A DNA stretch of 45,147 nt. It comes from Ralstonia sp. ASV6. Its GTDB lineage: Bacteria; Pseudomonadota; Gammaproteobacteria; Burkholderiales; Burkholderiaceae. The stretch covers positions 1 through 45,147 of the forward strand of contig NZ_JAELUI010000038.1 of the NCBI RefSeq assembly GCF_016429285.1, read 5' to 3'. The notes below the pieces were generated by a model, which was not told the origin of the DNA, made no database searches, and was given only the letters and a program-made list of their open reading frames with translations. Shown piece by piece: positions 32,600-40,612 of this stretch. Position numbers and translations under genes: made by a program. The stretch's first letter is position 1. Each line of letters begins with the position of its first letter.

Positions 32600-33940
32600 T
32601 TAGAAGCTCTTGATCGTCGCGTCAAACAACTCATTCGCGACAGAGATGACTTTCATGTTGGCCGAATACACCTGCATGTACTCAGCGATGTTGACGGCTT
32701 CCTCCTCCATGCTGACACCCGACACCGCAAGCCATGCCTCTTCCGACTGCTTGCGGACCTCGCCCGCCATCGCCAGCATCGACTGGTTTTGCTGGGCTTG
32801 AGCGCCAAGCTTGCCGACAAGCATCGTGTACGCGTCGCCAAGCGAGGTTTCACCAAAGCCCGGCAGGTTGATCTTCTCGGAGCGCAGGCCGATCAACTTG
32901 AGCAGGTTGTCGTTGTTGCCAGGTGCGCTCGGGTCCGACGAGAAGCCAAGCTGGTCAGGTGTCATGTCATTGACCGTCAAACGGCCCGTGACCGGATCAA
33001 ACGTGAACAGCGGTTGGCCCGGCTGGCCATCCATGCCGTAGCCGGCCTGCATCTGCGTGTTGAAGCGATCGGCAATCTCGCCAGCAAGTGAGCGCATCGC
33101 CTCCATTTGCGGCAGCAGCGTATCTTGTGCGAACGTGAACAGCCCGCCCAGCGAACCGCCCACCTTGCTGCCGTCCAGCGCATGCTGCGTGCCGCCAAGC
33201 TCGTAGGTCAGACCAAACGTGCCGTCTGCCAGCGTCTCGACACCCAGCTTGGCCACTTGCGACCCCGCCACGAGCGGCGCGCCACCCACGAGGTTCACGT
33301 CAATCGTGCCATCCGGCTGGCGCACCGTGCGAATCTCGGCCAGGGCGGCCAGTTGGTCGATCGCCTGGTCGCGCTGGTCGATCAGCTCGGACGGCGCACC
33401 GCCCATCGCCTCGGCATCGGCAATGCGCCGGTTCAGGTCCGCAATGGATGCGCTCAGGCCGTTGATCTGGTCTGCCGTGGCTGCGCTTTGCTGGCGCAGC
33501 GTGTCGAGCTGGCCGCGCATCATTTGCTGCAGATTGTTGAAGCTCGTGGCCAGCCCGCTCGCTGCCATCAACACCTGCTGGCGCAGCGCGGGGTTGGTGA
33601 CGTCGGCGCTGGCCTCATCAAGCGCGCCGAAGAACCGGTCGAGTCCGGCCTTGACACTGCCGTCTTCCAGGCCCATCACCTCCTCAAGCTGGCGGAAATA
33701 CGACTCTCCAACGCCATACTGGCCAGCCGGGCCATTCGATGCCCACTTCTGCTCAGTCTTGTAGTGATCGCCAAAGCGGATCAGCGAGCCCACGTCAACA
33801 CCGCCGCCAACGCGCGAGATCAGCATCACGCCCTGGCGCGTATAGCCAGGCGTCAGCAGGTTTGCGGTGTTGCGCGCCGACATGTTGAGCCCAGCCTGCG
33901 CTGCAAGCGTGCCGGACAGGCCGATTCGGGTGATGTTCAT
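32600..33940 (-). CDS. flgK: Flagellar hook-associated protein FlgK, compact
   Basis: This 446-residue protein begins MNITRIGLSGTLAAQAGLNM and SARNTANLLTPGYTRQGVML, matching the conserved FlgK N-terminal rod-like motif. It ends AEYMQVYSANMKVISVANEL followed by FDATIKSF, matching the C-terminal D0 helix. It is about 100 residues shorter than the enteric protein (~547), as is usual for lateral-type FlgK. It forms the first junction ring on the hook. The segment FTFDPVTGRLTVNDMTPDQL is the typical middle domain. It is preceded by flgJ with a 42-nt gap. Confidence 0.96.
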   Translation of the reverse strand: MNITRIGLSGTLAAQAGLNMSARNTANLLTPGYTRQGVMLISRVGGGVDVGSLIRFGDHYKTEQKWASNGPAGQYGVGESYFRQLEEVMGLEDGSVKAGLDRFFGALDEASADVTNPALRQQVLMAASGLATSFNNLQQMMRGQLDTLRQQSAATADQINGLSASIADLNRRIADAEAMGGAPSELIDQRDQAIDQLAALAEIRTVRQPDGTIDVNLVGGAPLVAGSQVAKLGVETLADGTFGLTYELGGTQHALDGSKVGGSLGGLFTFAQDTLLPQMEAMRSLAGEIADRFNTQMQAGYGMDGQPGQPLFTFDPVTGRLTVNDMTPDQLGFSSDPSAPGNNDNLLKLIGLRSEKINLPGFGETSLGDAYTMLVGKLGAQAQQNQSMLAMAGEVRKQSEEAWLAVSGVSMEEEAVNIAEYMQVYSANMKVISVANELFDATIKSF

Positions 33941-33982
33941 GATGTACGTGCTCCGTTATCCGTTGAATGCGCCCAAAGCGCG

Positions 33983-34321
33983 TTAGTCGTTCGTGCTCGC
34001 GGTCTCGCGCGGTAGCATCTGTGCGACCAGCGTGTCGGCAATGCCGAACGCCCGCTGATGCGCAATCGCATCAGCCACAACCCGGTTTGCGTAGTCGAGC
34101 ATCGAATCGCTGGACTTGTCATCAAAGCCGTTGTCCGCCTTGAGCTGGTCAGTTGCCTTCTTCATCTCGTTGAGCATCTGGGCGATGAACATGCCCTCAA
34201 ACTGCACGGCAGCGGCTTCAATTTTCTGGCGATCCGTGGCTTCGGCCGGGCGGATAGCGCTCGCATCGGCGCCTGTAGCGCTATTGGACGCGCGTGAAAT
34301 CGGCATGAAATCGTGTGTCAT
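33983..34321 (-). CDS. flgJ: FlgJ rod-binding protein without muramidase domain
   Basis: This 112-residue protein contains only the N-terminal FlgJ rod-capping domain (KIEAAAVQFEGMFIAQMLNE, MKKATDQLKADNGFDDKSSD, SMLDYANRVVADAIAHQRAF, GIADTLVAQML). Enteric FlgJ is ~313 residues with a C-terminal glucosaminidase. Here that domain is a separate gene (41406-42206), about 7 kb away beyond flgA. The single-domain form is known in other phyla and needs a peptidoglycan hydrolase in trans. It starts 14 nt after the flgI stop. Confidence 0.95.
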   Translation of the reverse strand: MTHDFMPISRASNSATGADASAIRPAEATDRQKIEAAAVQFEGMFIAQMLNEMKKATDQLKADNGFDDKSSDSMLDYANRVVADAIAHQRAFGIADTLVAQMLPRETASTND

Positions 34322-34335
34322 TGCTTGGTTCCTCG

Positions 34336-35463
34336 TCAGATCACCACCAGCTCGCCCGTCAGCGCGCCGGCTTCGGACAGCGCCTGCAGAATCGCCATCA
34401 GGTCATCAGGAGTCGCGCCGGTGCGGTTGATCGTGTCGACAATCGCCTGCAAGCTTGCACCGGACTTCCACTGGAAGGCGTTGCCGCCGCGCTGCGAGAC
34501 ATCAATCTCGCTAACCGGCGCGGCAACCGTGGTGCCACGCGCAAATTCGTTCGGCTGGCTGACTGCCGTGCCTTCGGCAATCGTCACCTTCAGCGCCCCG
34601 TGCGAAACAACAGCGGGCTTGACAGTCACCCCTTGACTGATAACGACGGTGCCTGTGCGCGAGTTAAATACGATGCGCGGCGCCACCTCTGTTTGCCCAA
34701 CCTTCAGTGCGCGCACCTTGGCGACAAACGCAACGCGCTGACTCGGCCCCTGAGGCGCGGCCACGTCTACCGAGGTCGCATCTGCCGTGCTCGCCACTTC
34801 GCCACCGAGTGCCTGGTTGATGGCATCGACAATGCGTGACGCCGTCTGGAAATCCGGCCGCTTGAGGTTCAGGCGCACGCTGGGCGTTTCTGCAAAATCC
34901 GTCGCCACTTCGCGCTCGATCGTTGCTCCTTTCGGAATGCGGCCCGTGGTGGGCGTATTGATGGTGACGCTCGACCCGCTACGGCCCTGTGCATTTAGGC
35001 CTGGAATCACCAGGTTGCCCTGCGCCAGCGCATAGACATCGCCGTCAGCCGCGCGCAGCGGCGTCATCAGCAGCGTACCGCCGCGCAAGCTCTTGGCATC
35101 GCCCAGCGACGAGACGGTCACGTCAATCGTCTGACCGCGCCGATAGCCCGGCGGAAAGGTCGCACTCACCATGACAGCCGCCGCGTTGCGCGAGCGCAGG
35201 TTGACGTTCTCCGGCAGACGCGTGCCGAACTGCTTGAGCATATTCGCCAGCGACTGCGTGGTGTACTTGGCTTGCGTGCCGTCACCCGACCCAGCCAGCC
35301 CAACGACGATACCATAGCCGACGAGCGCGTTTTCACGCACGCCCTCTACATCGACGAGAGCGCCGACCGTTTGTGCATGCACGTTGCGCACAGGACCGAA
35401 AACCGTTGCGGTCATCGCAATCAAACAGGCGGCGGCAACACTGGCGAGGCGGGTCAGTTTCAT
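34336..35463 (-). CDS. flgI: Flagellar P-ring protein FlgI
   Basis: This 375-residue periplasmic protein has a signal peptide (residues ~1-30, ending NVHA) and the FlgI landmarks: GVRENALVGYGIVVGLAGSG, TKYTTQSLANML-like KYTTQSLANMLKQFGTRLPE, RSRNAAAVMVSATFPPGYRR, IDVTVSSLGDAKSLRGGTLL and TPLRAADGDVYALAQGNLVI. The C-terminal ATPDDLMAILQALSEAGALT is also conserved. It assembles as the ring in the peptidoglycan layer. ATG 35463 follows an AAAGGA ribosome-binding site; a start at 35499 would overlap flgH. Confidence 0.97.
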   Translation of the reverse strand: MKLTRLASVAAACLIAMTATVFGPVRNVHAQTVGALVDVEGVRENALVGYGIVVGLAGSGDGTQAKYTTQSLANMLKQFGTRLPENVNLRSRNAAAVMVSATFPPGYRRGQTIDVTVSSLGDAKSLRGGTLLMTPLRAADGDVYALAQGNLVIPGLNAQGRSGSSVTINTPTTGRIPKGATIEREVATDFAETPSVRLNLKRPDFQTASRIVDAINQALGGEVASTADATSVDVAAPQGPSQRVAFVAKVRALKVGQTEVAPRIVFNSRTGTVVISQGVTVKPAVVSHGALKVTIAEGTAVSQPNEFARGTTVAAPVSEIDVSQRGGNAFQWKSGASLQAIVDTINRTGATPDDLMAILQALSEAGALTGELVVI

Positions 35464-35483
35464 AGCAAATCCTTTGAATAGGC

Positions 35484-36155
35484 TCAGAACGGCATCCACG
35501 GGCTGTTAAAGAAACGCGTCAGCCAGCCGGGTTGGTTGGCGTCGGCCAGCGAGCCGCGGCCCGCGTAGTGGATCCGCGCATTGGCCACACGCTGCGACGA
35601 CACGCGGTTGTTTGCGTCAATATCGGCCGCGCGCACATAGCCCGACAGCCGCACGGTCTCTTCCCCCTGGTTCAGCACGAGGCGTTTTTCACCACGCACC
35701 TGCAGCAGGCCGTTGGGCAGCACACGCTGCACCACCACGGTGACGGAGCCACGCAGCATGTTCTGCTGCGAGCTTGAGCCCGTACCGTCAAAGCCGCGCT
35801 TGGCACCCAAAGTGGCATCCAACGGCAGCTCCACGCCAAAGACCGATGGTTTGCTCGCACTTACGCTGCTGTTCTTGCCGACTTGCGTGCCGCTCTTCTT
35901 GCTCGCCTGCGTGGTTTCGTCCAGCTCGACGGTAAGCACATCGCCGGAGCGGAATGCGCGTATATCGGAGGTGAGCGACCACGCTTGATCCGGCACCAGC
36001 ACGCCACCCGCCGACCCACGGCGCACCTCGAATGCGGTGTCCGGCATGTCGTCCACTTCTGGCGAACGGTCGTAGTCGTGCAGTGGCCCCGTGGCGCAAC
36101 CGGCCAGCACGGCCAGCGCAGCACATGCAGCGAGCAAGCGGGCGGCGTTCATCAT
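35484..36155 (-). CDS. flgH: Flagellar L-ring lipoprotein FlgH
   Basis: This 223-residue lipoprotein has a lipobox LAGC (C20) after a short hydrophobic signal. The FlgH body includes SLTSDIRAFRSGDVLTVELD, ETTQASKKSGTQVGKNS, GTGSSSQQNMLRGSVTVVVQ, RVLPNGLLQVRGEKRLVLNQ and GEETVRLSGYVRAADIDANN. It builds the outer-membrane bushing around the rod. The start overlaps the flgG stop (ATGA), so the two are translationally coupled. Confidence 0.97.
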   Translation of the reverse strand: MMNAARLLAACAALAVLAGCATGPLHDYDRSPEVDDMPDTAFEVRRGSAGGVLVPDQAWSLTSDIRAFRSGDVLTVELDETTQASKKSGTQVGKNSSVSASKPSVFGVELPLDATLGAKRGFDGTGSSSQQNMLRGSVTVVVQRVLPNGLLQVRGEKRLVLNQGEETVRLSGYVRAADIDANNRVSSQRVANARIHYAGRGSLADANQPGWLTRFFNSPWMPF

Positions 36156-36937
36156 CGTGCCGCCTGGGAGAGGTACTGCATCATGTTGTCCGCAGCGGAC
36201 AACACCTTGGTGTTCATCTCATAGGTGCGCTGCGCAGCGATCATCTCGACCATTTCTTCCACAGCCGTCACGTTCGAGCCTTCCAGCGCGCCCTGCTTGA
36301 GCGTGCCCAACCCGTCGCGCCCCGGCTCGCCTTCGTTCGGTGGGCCACTGGCACTGGTTTCGGCGTACAGGTTGTCACCCAGTGCGAGCAGGCCGGCCGG
36401 GTTCAAGAAGTTGGCGAGCTGCAGCTGGCCGATCTCGGTCGGCGTCGTGTTTGCGCCAGTCGTGACTGACACAACACCGTTCTCGCCAATCGTCAGGCCC
36501 GTTACATCGGCGGGAATGTCGATCGATGGCACGATCGGCAGCCCCTGCCCATTGGTCAGACGCCCTTCCTGGTTGCGCCGGAGCTGGCCCGCACGGGTAT
36601 AGCCCACCTCGCCGTTGGCCATTTCGACCTGCAGGAAGCCGTTACCAACGATGGCTACGTCGTGCGTCTGACCAGTCGTCTGCAGAGCACCGGAGGTGAA
36701 CACCTTCTGCGTACCGACCAGCCGGGTACCGTTGCCCAGTTGCACGCCCGGTGCCGTCGCGTTGTCCGCAACTTGCGCGCCCGGTTGTTGCTCGGTGCGA
36801 TAAAACAGATCTTCGAAGACCGCGCGATCGCGCTTGAAGCCGACCGTGTTGACGTTGGCCAGGTTGTTCGCGATTGTCTGCAGCTTCGATTCCTGCGCCT
36901 GAATGCCTGTTTTGCTGATCCACAATGCGGGATTCAT
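36152..36937 (-). CDS. flgG: Flagellar distal-rod protein FlgG
   Basis: This 261-residue rod protein begins MNPALWISKTGIQAQESKLQ and TIANNLANVNTVGFKRDRAV. It contains the FlgG-specific FEDLFYRTEQQPGAQ and GTRLVGTQKVFTSGALQTTG, and ends GSNVTAVEEMVEMIAAQRTY, EMNTKVLSAADNMMQYLSQA. It forms the distal rod that passes through the L and P rings. The length is that of the family (260). It overlaps flgH and follows flgF with a 45-nt gap. Confidence 0.97.
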   Translation of the reverse strand: MNPALWISKTGIQAQESKLQTIANNLANVNTVGFKRDRAVFEDLFYRTEQQPGAQVADNATAPGVQLGNGTRLVGTQKVFTSGALQTTGQTHDVAIVGNGFLQVEMANGEVGYTRAGQLRRNQEGRLTNGQGLPIVPSIDIPADVTGLTIGENGVVSVTTGANTTPTEIGQLQLANFLNPAGLLALGDNLYAETSASGPPNEGEPGRDGLGTLKQGALEGSNVTAVEEMVEMIAAQRTYEMNTKVLSAADNMMQYLSQAAR

Positions 36938-36982
36938 AGTTGACCTTTAGCGTTGTGTGTTGATTGGGTCGCCTGCATCCGC

Positions 36983-37708
36983 TTAACCGCGGATCAACCG
37001 GTTACCGGCGTCGGCCATTTCGTCCGCCACCTTGTAGAGCTTCATCTGCATTTCAAACGAGCGCGTGAGCGACATGGTCTGCATCATTTCCTCGACCGCA
37101 GACACGTTGCTGCCTTCCAGATGCCCGCCCTTGACGGCGACGTTGGCGTCCGCCCCGTACTCGGTGCCGCTGCGCGACACGATCAGGCCCTGCGCGTTCT
37201 TCATCAGGTCTGCCGGCTCGGGGTTCACCAGCAGCAGGCGCCCGACGTCTTGCGTGCCCTGCTCACCGGTGGCAACGATGGAAATCGTGCCGTCCGTGCC
37301 GATCGTCAGGGTGTCGTGCTCAGGCAGCACGATGGGGCCACCGTCGCCCAGCACCGTGCGGCCGTTCAGCGTCAGAGATCCATCGCCTTCGAGCCGAAGC
37401 GAGCCGGTGCGCGTGTAAGCCACGCCGTCGTCGGTCTCCACCGCCAGATAACCGGCGCCGCTGATCGCCACGTCCAGCGCGCGGCCCGTCTCGTTAAGCT
37501 TGCCGGGCGTGTGGTCGACGTGCGTTGCCGTCAGCGCGGCGTGATGACGCGAGTCGTAGCCATAGCCCTGCGCTGCCTCACTGGTGACGGTCGCCAAATC
37601 GGCGCGAAAGCCCGCCGTCTGCGCGTTTGCCAGGTTGCCGGCCCGAACGTTGAGCGCGCGCAGCGAGTGGTCTGCGCCGGTCATCGCGGTATAGATAAAT
37701 GCATCCAT
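36983..37708 (-). CDS. flgF: Flagellar proximal-rod protein FlgF
   Basis: This 241-residue rod protein begins MDAFIYTAMTGADHSLRALN and VRAGNLANAQTAGFRADLAT, a typical FlgF start (rod motif with NLANAxTxGFR). The middle includes ALDVAISGAGYLAVETDDGV and YTRTGSLRLEGDGSLTLNGR. It ends SNVSAVEEMMQTMSLTRSFE, MQMKLYKVADEMADAGNRLI. It joins FlgB, FlgC and FlgG in the rod. It starts 4 nt after the flgE stop. Confidence 0.96.
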   Translation of the reverse strand: MDAFIYTAMTGADHSLRALNVRAGNLANAQTAGFRADLATVTSEAAQGYGYDSRHHAALTATHVDHTPGKLNETGRALDVAISGAGYLAVETDDGVAYTRTGSLRLEGDGSLTLNGRTVLGDGGPIVLPEHDTLTIGTDGTISIVATGEQGTQDVGRLLLVNPEPADLMKNAQGLIVSRSGTEYGADANVAVKGGHLEGSNVSAVEEMMQTMSLTRSFEMQMKLYKVADEMADAGNRLIRG

Positions 37709-37712
37709 CGCG

Positions 37713-38882
37713 TTACAGCGCCTGCATCAGCGTGCGCATCATTTCGTTCTCGGTGGACAGCACCTTCGAGTTGGCCTGGTAGTTCTGCTGCGCGCCCATC
37801 AGGTTCACCAGTTCGGAGGTCATGTCGACGTTCGACTGCTCGACCGCGCCCACGGCCAGCTTGCCCGCCATGCCCACACCCGCTGTGCCAAGCAGCGGCT
37901 CACCCGTAGCACCGCTGGCCTGCCAGGCTGAACCATCCACTGGCACCAGGCCGTTTTCATTCTGGAACGTAGCGATGGCCAGTTGACCCGCCGATAGCTT
38001 CTTGCCGTTGCTGTACTGCACCTGGATCGAGCCGTCTTCGGCCAGCGACACGCCCGTCACCGTGCCGGACTTGTAGCCGTCCGCGCGGTTCTTCGCGGTG
38101 CTCTGGTCTCCGCCAAACATGGTCGTGCCGGTGTAGCTGATGGCGATCGACAACGGCGCCGCGCCAGTCGGCGTGCCCAGGTCCAGATCCACGGAGCCGA
38201 TCGGCATGACCATCTTGCCCTCGGTGTCAAAGCTCAGGAATGTGGGCAGACCAACGTCTTCACCATCCATGGCGTAGTACACCTGCATATCGTTGCCGGC
38301 GCCCTTAACGAAGTACTGCGTCACGGTGTGCTCGCGGCCGAGCGAATCGGTCACGGTGGTGGCCGACATGCCGTTGTACGACTGCGGGTTGTCCTTATCG
38401 AATGGCGTGACGCTGGGCTCCTTCCAGTCGGCAGACATATTGCCGACGTACTCCAGTGAGCTGCTGGCCTCTGCGGGAATCCCGCCCGTGGGCACCGTCA
38501 GGTCGCCCAGCGCGCCGCTCTCGCCATAGCCCTGCACGCGACGAAGCATGAAGTCGACCACATTGCCGTCTTTATCGACGTCGAACATGCCGGCGCGCGA
38601 ATACACCATCGAGCCGTCGGTATCACGCGAGACAAAGAAGCCCTTGCCCGAGATGGCGGCGTCCATGCCGCGGCCGGTGGGCAGGAGGTTGCCGCTGATG
38701 CTCATCGACTGCGAGGTCGAGCCGATCGACACACCCGATGGCATGGCGTTGATGTAGCTCGACGCAAAGTTCGCTCGGCCGGACTTGAAGCCAACCGTAC
38801 CGCTGTTGGCGATGTTGTTGCTGATCTGATTGAGCTGGCCGTTGATTGCATTGATGCCAGCAAGTGCGATGTTGAAGCTCAT
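37713..38882 (-). CDS. flgE: Flagellar hook protein FlgE
   Basis: This 389-residue hook protein begins MSFNIALAGINAINGQLNQI and SNNIANSGTVGFKSGRANFA. It has the hook-specific middle domain (VDLDLGTPTGAAPLSIAISY) and ends MTSELVNLMGAQQNYQANSK, VLSTENEMMRTLMQAL. The length is near the ~400 expected. It is exported through the flagellar gate and polymerises on the rod with the FlgD cap, whose gene overlaps its start (ATGA at 38879-38882). Confidence 0.97.
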   Translation of the reverse strand: MSFNIALAGINAINGQLNQISNNIANSGTVGFKSGRANFASSYINAMPSGVSIGSTSQSMSISGNLLPTGRGMDAAISGKGFFVSRDTDGSMVYSRAGMFDVDKDGNVVDFMLRRVQGYGESGALGDLTVPTGGIPAEASSSLEYVGNMSADWKEPSVTPFDKDNPQSYNGMSATTVTDSLGREHTVTQYFVKGAGNDMQVYYAMDGEDVGLPTFLSFDTEGKMVMPIGSVDLDLGTPTGAAPLSIAISYTGTTMFGGDQSTAKNRADGYKSGTVTGVSLAEDGSIQVQYSNGKKLSAGQLAIATFQNENGLVPVDGSAWQASGATGEPLLGTAGVGMAGKLAVGAVEQSNVDMTSELVNLMGAQQNYQANSKVLSTENEMMRTLMQAL

Positions 38883-39622
38883 GACAGGAACCTATTCAGA
38901 AAGGGGATGGGAAAGAGACCGTTTTCTCGCTCTTGCTCGTGGGCTTGTTCTTTCTTCTGCGGACGACCAAGGAAGCGGGTGATATCAGCGGTGTCAACGT
39001 CGCCAACGCCGGCAACAGACAGGATCACGCGGCCGTCGGCGCCTAGGCGCACGCTCTGCAGTTCTCCGGTCAGTTCAACGTCGGGCTTTTCGCCGGTGTC
39101 GGTCGATATGCGCACCTTGTAGTCGCCGGGCGGCAGATCATGTTCAGCCGGGTCGATCTCGAAATCGACCGTGCCGGCCTCGCGCGGGCCCAGCGGGATC
39201 TTGTGCTCTGTGCCGTCAGGGCCAGTCAGAATGAGCTCCACATCGCTGGCCGACGAGTCCAGCGTAAAGCCGCCGCGCACGGTCTCGCCATCCAGCTCGA
39301 CGGAATCGGCACGCACACGCACCAGCGAACCCACCTGCGAGCCAAGCGACACGACGAGCATGCTTTCCTGCATGGCGGCCGTCGCGGCGCTGATCTGAGC
39401 CAGCGTCTGCATGGCTTCCACCTGGCTCATCTGCGCAAACTGCGTGACGAACTGGCTGGCTTCCATCGGGGCGAGCGGATCCTGATTCTGGATCTGCGCG
39501 ATCAGCAGTGTGGTGAACATGTTCGACAGGCTGCCCGAATCTTTGTTGGCGCCCGGCAGCGATGCACCGTCACCCACGCCTGCGCCGTTGTTGGCTTGCG
39601 TGCCGTTGTTTTGGATATTCAT
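38879..39622 (-). CDS. flgD: Flagellar hook-cap protein FlgD
   Basis: This 247-residue protein has the FlgD N-terminal motif MFTTLLIAQIQNQDPLAPME and ASQFVTQFAQMSQVEAM. A Tudor/FnIII-like middle follows (GSLVRVRADSVELDGETVRG, DVELILTGPDGTEHKIPLGP, PPGDYKVRISTDTGEKPDVE). The first ~30 residues are disordered (Asn/Gly-rich), as expected for the export signal. It caps the growing hook. The C-terminal charged tail (QKKEQAHEQERENGLF) is unusual in composition but close to the family length. Confidence 0.94.
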   Translation of the reverse strand: MNIQNNGTQANNGAGVGDGASLPGANKDSGSLSNMFTTLLIAQIQNQDPLAPMEASQFVTQFAQMSQVEAMQTLAQISAATAAMQESMLVVSLGSQVGSLVRVRADSVELDGETVRGGFTLDSSASDVELILTGPDGTEHKIPLGPREAGTVDFEIDPAEHDLPPGDYKVRISTDTGEKPDVELTGELQSVRLGADGRVILSVAGVGDVDTADITRFLGRPQKKEQAHEQERENGLFPIPFLNRFLS

Positions 39623-39627
39623 CCTGG

Positions 39628-40026
39628 TCAGCCCTCGCCCATGCGCAGCAAGTCTTGCTGCATGCCCTTGAGGCGCGTGAGCACCTCGGCGTTGGTGGAG
39701 AAAGCGCGCGACGCGGCCATCATGTCGGTCATTTCCTCGACCGGGCTGACGTTCGAGTAGTACACCATGCCGTTTTCATCGGCCAGCGGGTGCCCAGGCT
39801 CGTGCCGCGTCGTGAGCGCGTCGTCGGTGGAAATGACATCGAGCACCTGCACGCGCGCACCACCGTTCTCAAATACCGATGCGAACACCGGCTTGCGGGC
39901 GCGGTACGCAGTGTCTTCCGTACCGGACGTGCCTGCGTTGGCGAGGTTGCTTGCGATCGTGTTGAGCCGCACGGTCTGCGCGGTCATCGCCGAACCGGCG
40001 ATCTGTGAAATGTCTTTGAAGCTCAT
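39628..40026 (-). CDS. flgC: Flagellar proximal-rod protein FlgC
   Basis: This 132-residue rod protein begins MSFKDISQIAGSAMTAQTVR and LNTIASNLANAGTSGTEDTA, with the FlgC feature YRARKPVFASVF. It ends SPVEEMTDMMAASRAFSTNA, EVLTRLKGMQQDLLRMGEG. The length is normal (~134). The start overlaps the last base of the flgB stop (TGATG), so the two rod genes are coupled. Confidence 0.96.
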   Translation of the reverse strand: MSFKDISQIAGSAMTAQTVRLNTIASNLANAGTSGTEDTAYRARKPVFASVFENGGARVQVLDVISTDDALTTRHEPGHPLADENGMVYYSNVSPVEEMTDMMAASRAFSTNAEVLTRLKGMQQDLLRMGEG

Positions 40027-40394
40027 CAGATATTCCCGGTGATCGCGGCCTTCAGGCCTTTGATCTTCATGTTGACGAAGGTCAGGCTCGCCTGGAAATC
40101 GGCCGTGTTCTGCGAGAACGCGGCTTGCTCGACGCCGAGCTCCACCGTGTTGCCGTCTTGCGAGGGCCGGCTCGGCACGCGGTACTTCGGGTCGCTACCG
40201 CCGAACTGCAACGCGGCCTCGAACCCATCGTTGGCGAGTGCCTGGTCCAGACTCGCGCGGAAATCGAGATCGCGCGCCTGATAACCGGGCGTCGACTCGT
40301 TGGCGAGGTTGGATGCGAGGAGCTTCGTGCGTTCCGCGCGCACTTTCAATGCCGCGGGGTGGACGCCGAGCGCGTTTTCCAAATTCAGTCCCAT
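40026..40394 (-). CDS. flgB: Flagellar proximal-rod protein FlgB
   Basis: This 122-residue rod protein has LENALGVHPAALKVRAERTK and LLASNLANESTPGYQARDLD, the FlgB wording with NLANxxTPGYxARDxDF. It continues with FRASLDQALANDGF and ends NTADFQASLTFVNMKIKGLK, AAITGNI. ATG 40394 is preferred by family alignment; an ATG at 40454 gives an unconserved extension. A GGAGG lies upstream at a somewhat long spacing. It is the first gene of the flgBCDEFGHIJKL-lafW operon and is read from the flgB-flgA intergenic region, which carries the third copy of the upstream element. Confidence 0.94.
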   Translation of the reverse strand: MGLNLENALGVHPAALKVRAERTKLLASNLANESTPGYQARDLDFRASLDQALANDGFEAALQFGGSDPKYRVPSRPSQDGNTVELGVEQAAFSQNTADFQASLTFVNMKIKGLKAAITGNI

Positions 40395-40494
40395 CTTGGC
40401 TGCTTGCCTCCGGAAGAAGCCGCACAGCGCTGGCGCTGGCGGCGGATTGGTCATCGGACAGACAGGAGGTTATGCGGATCGAAAATGCGCGGCG

Positions 40495-40517
40495 AAGAAG
40501 TTGTACAGACGTTGAAC
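40495..40517 (-). promoter_or_regulatory. Flagellar upstream element, copy 3 (flgB-flgA intergenic, inverted)
   Basis: Read on the - strand toward flgB, the site is GTTCAACGTCTGTACAAC followed by TTCTT and CGCC. It matches copy 1 at 17 of the 18 core positions and in most flanking bases. The half-sites are GTTCAAC and GTACAAC, with starts 11 bp apart. A CATAAC hexamer about 21 nt downstream falls at the place of the GACAAT seen in copies 1 and 2. The element lies 101 bp from the flgB start and 96 bp from flgA, so it could serve both. Confidence 0.72.
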
Positions 40518-40612
40518 GGGGAATTGAGACGGGGGCAAACGAACCGTTTTGCATGGGACGGCGTGAGCACATCTTTCCTATAATCGGGCCACGTTCACAA
40601 ACGGAAACCCAC

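Noticed and set aside
40579-40584. TATAAT as a complete promoter of flgA
   Set aside because: No acceptable -35 at 16-18 bp; kept only as a remark under flgA.
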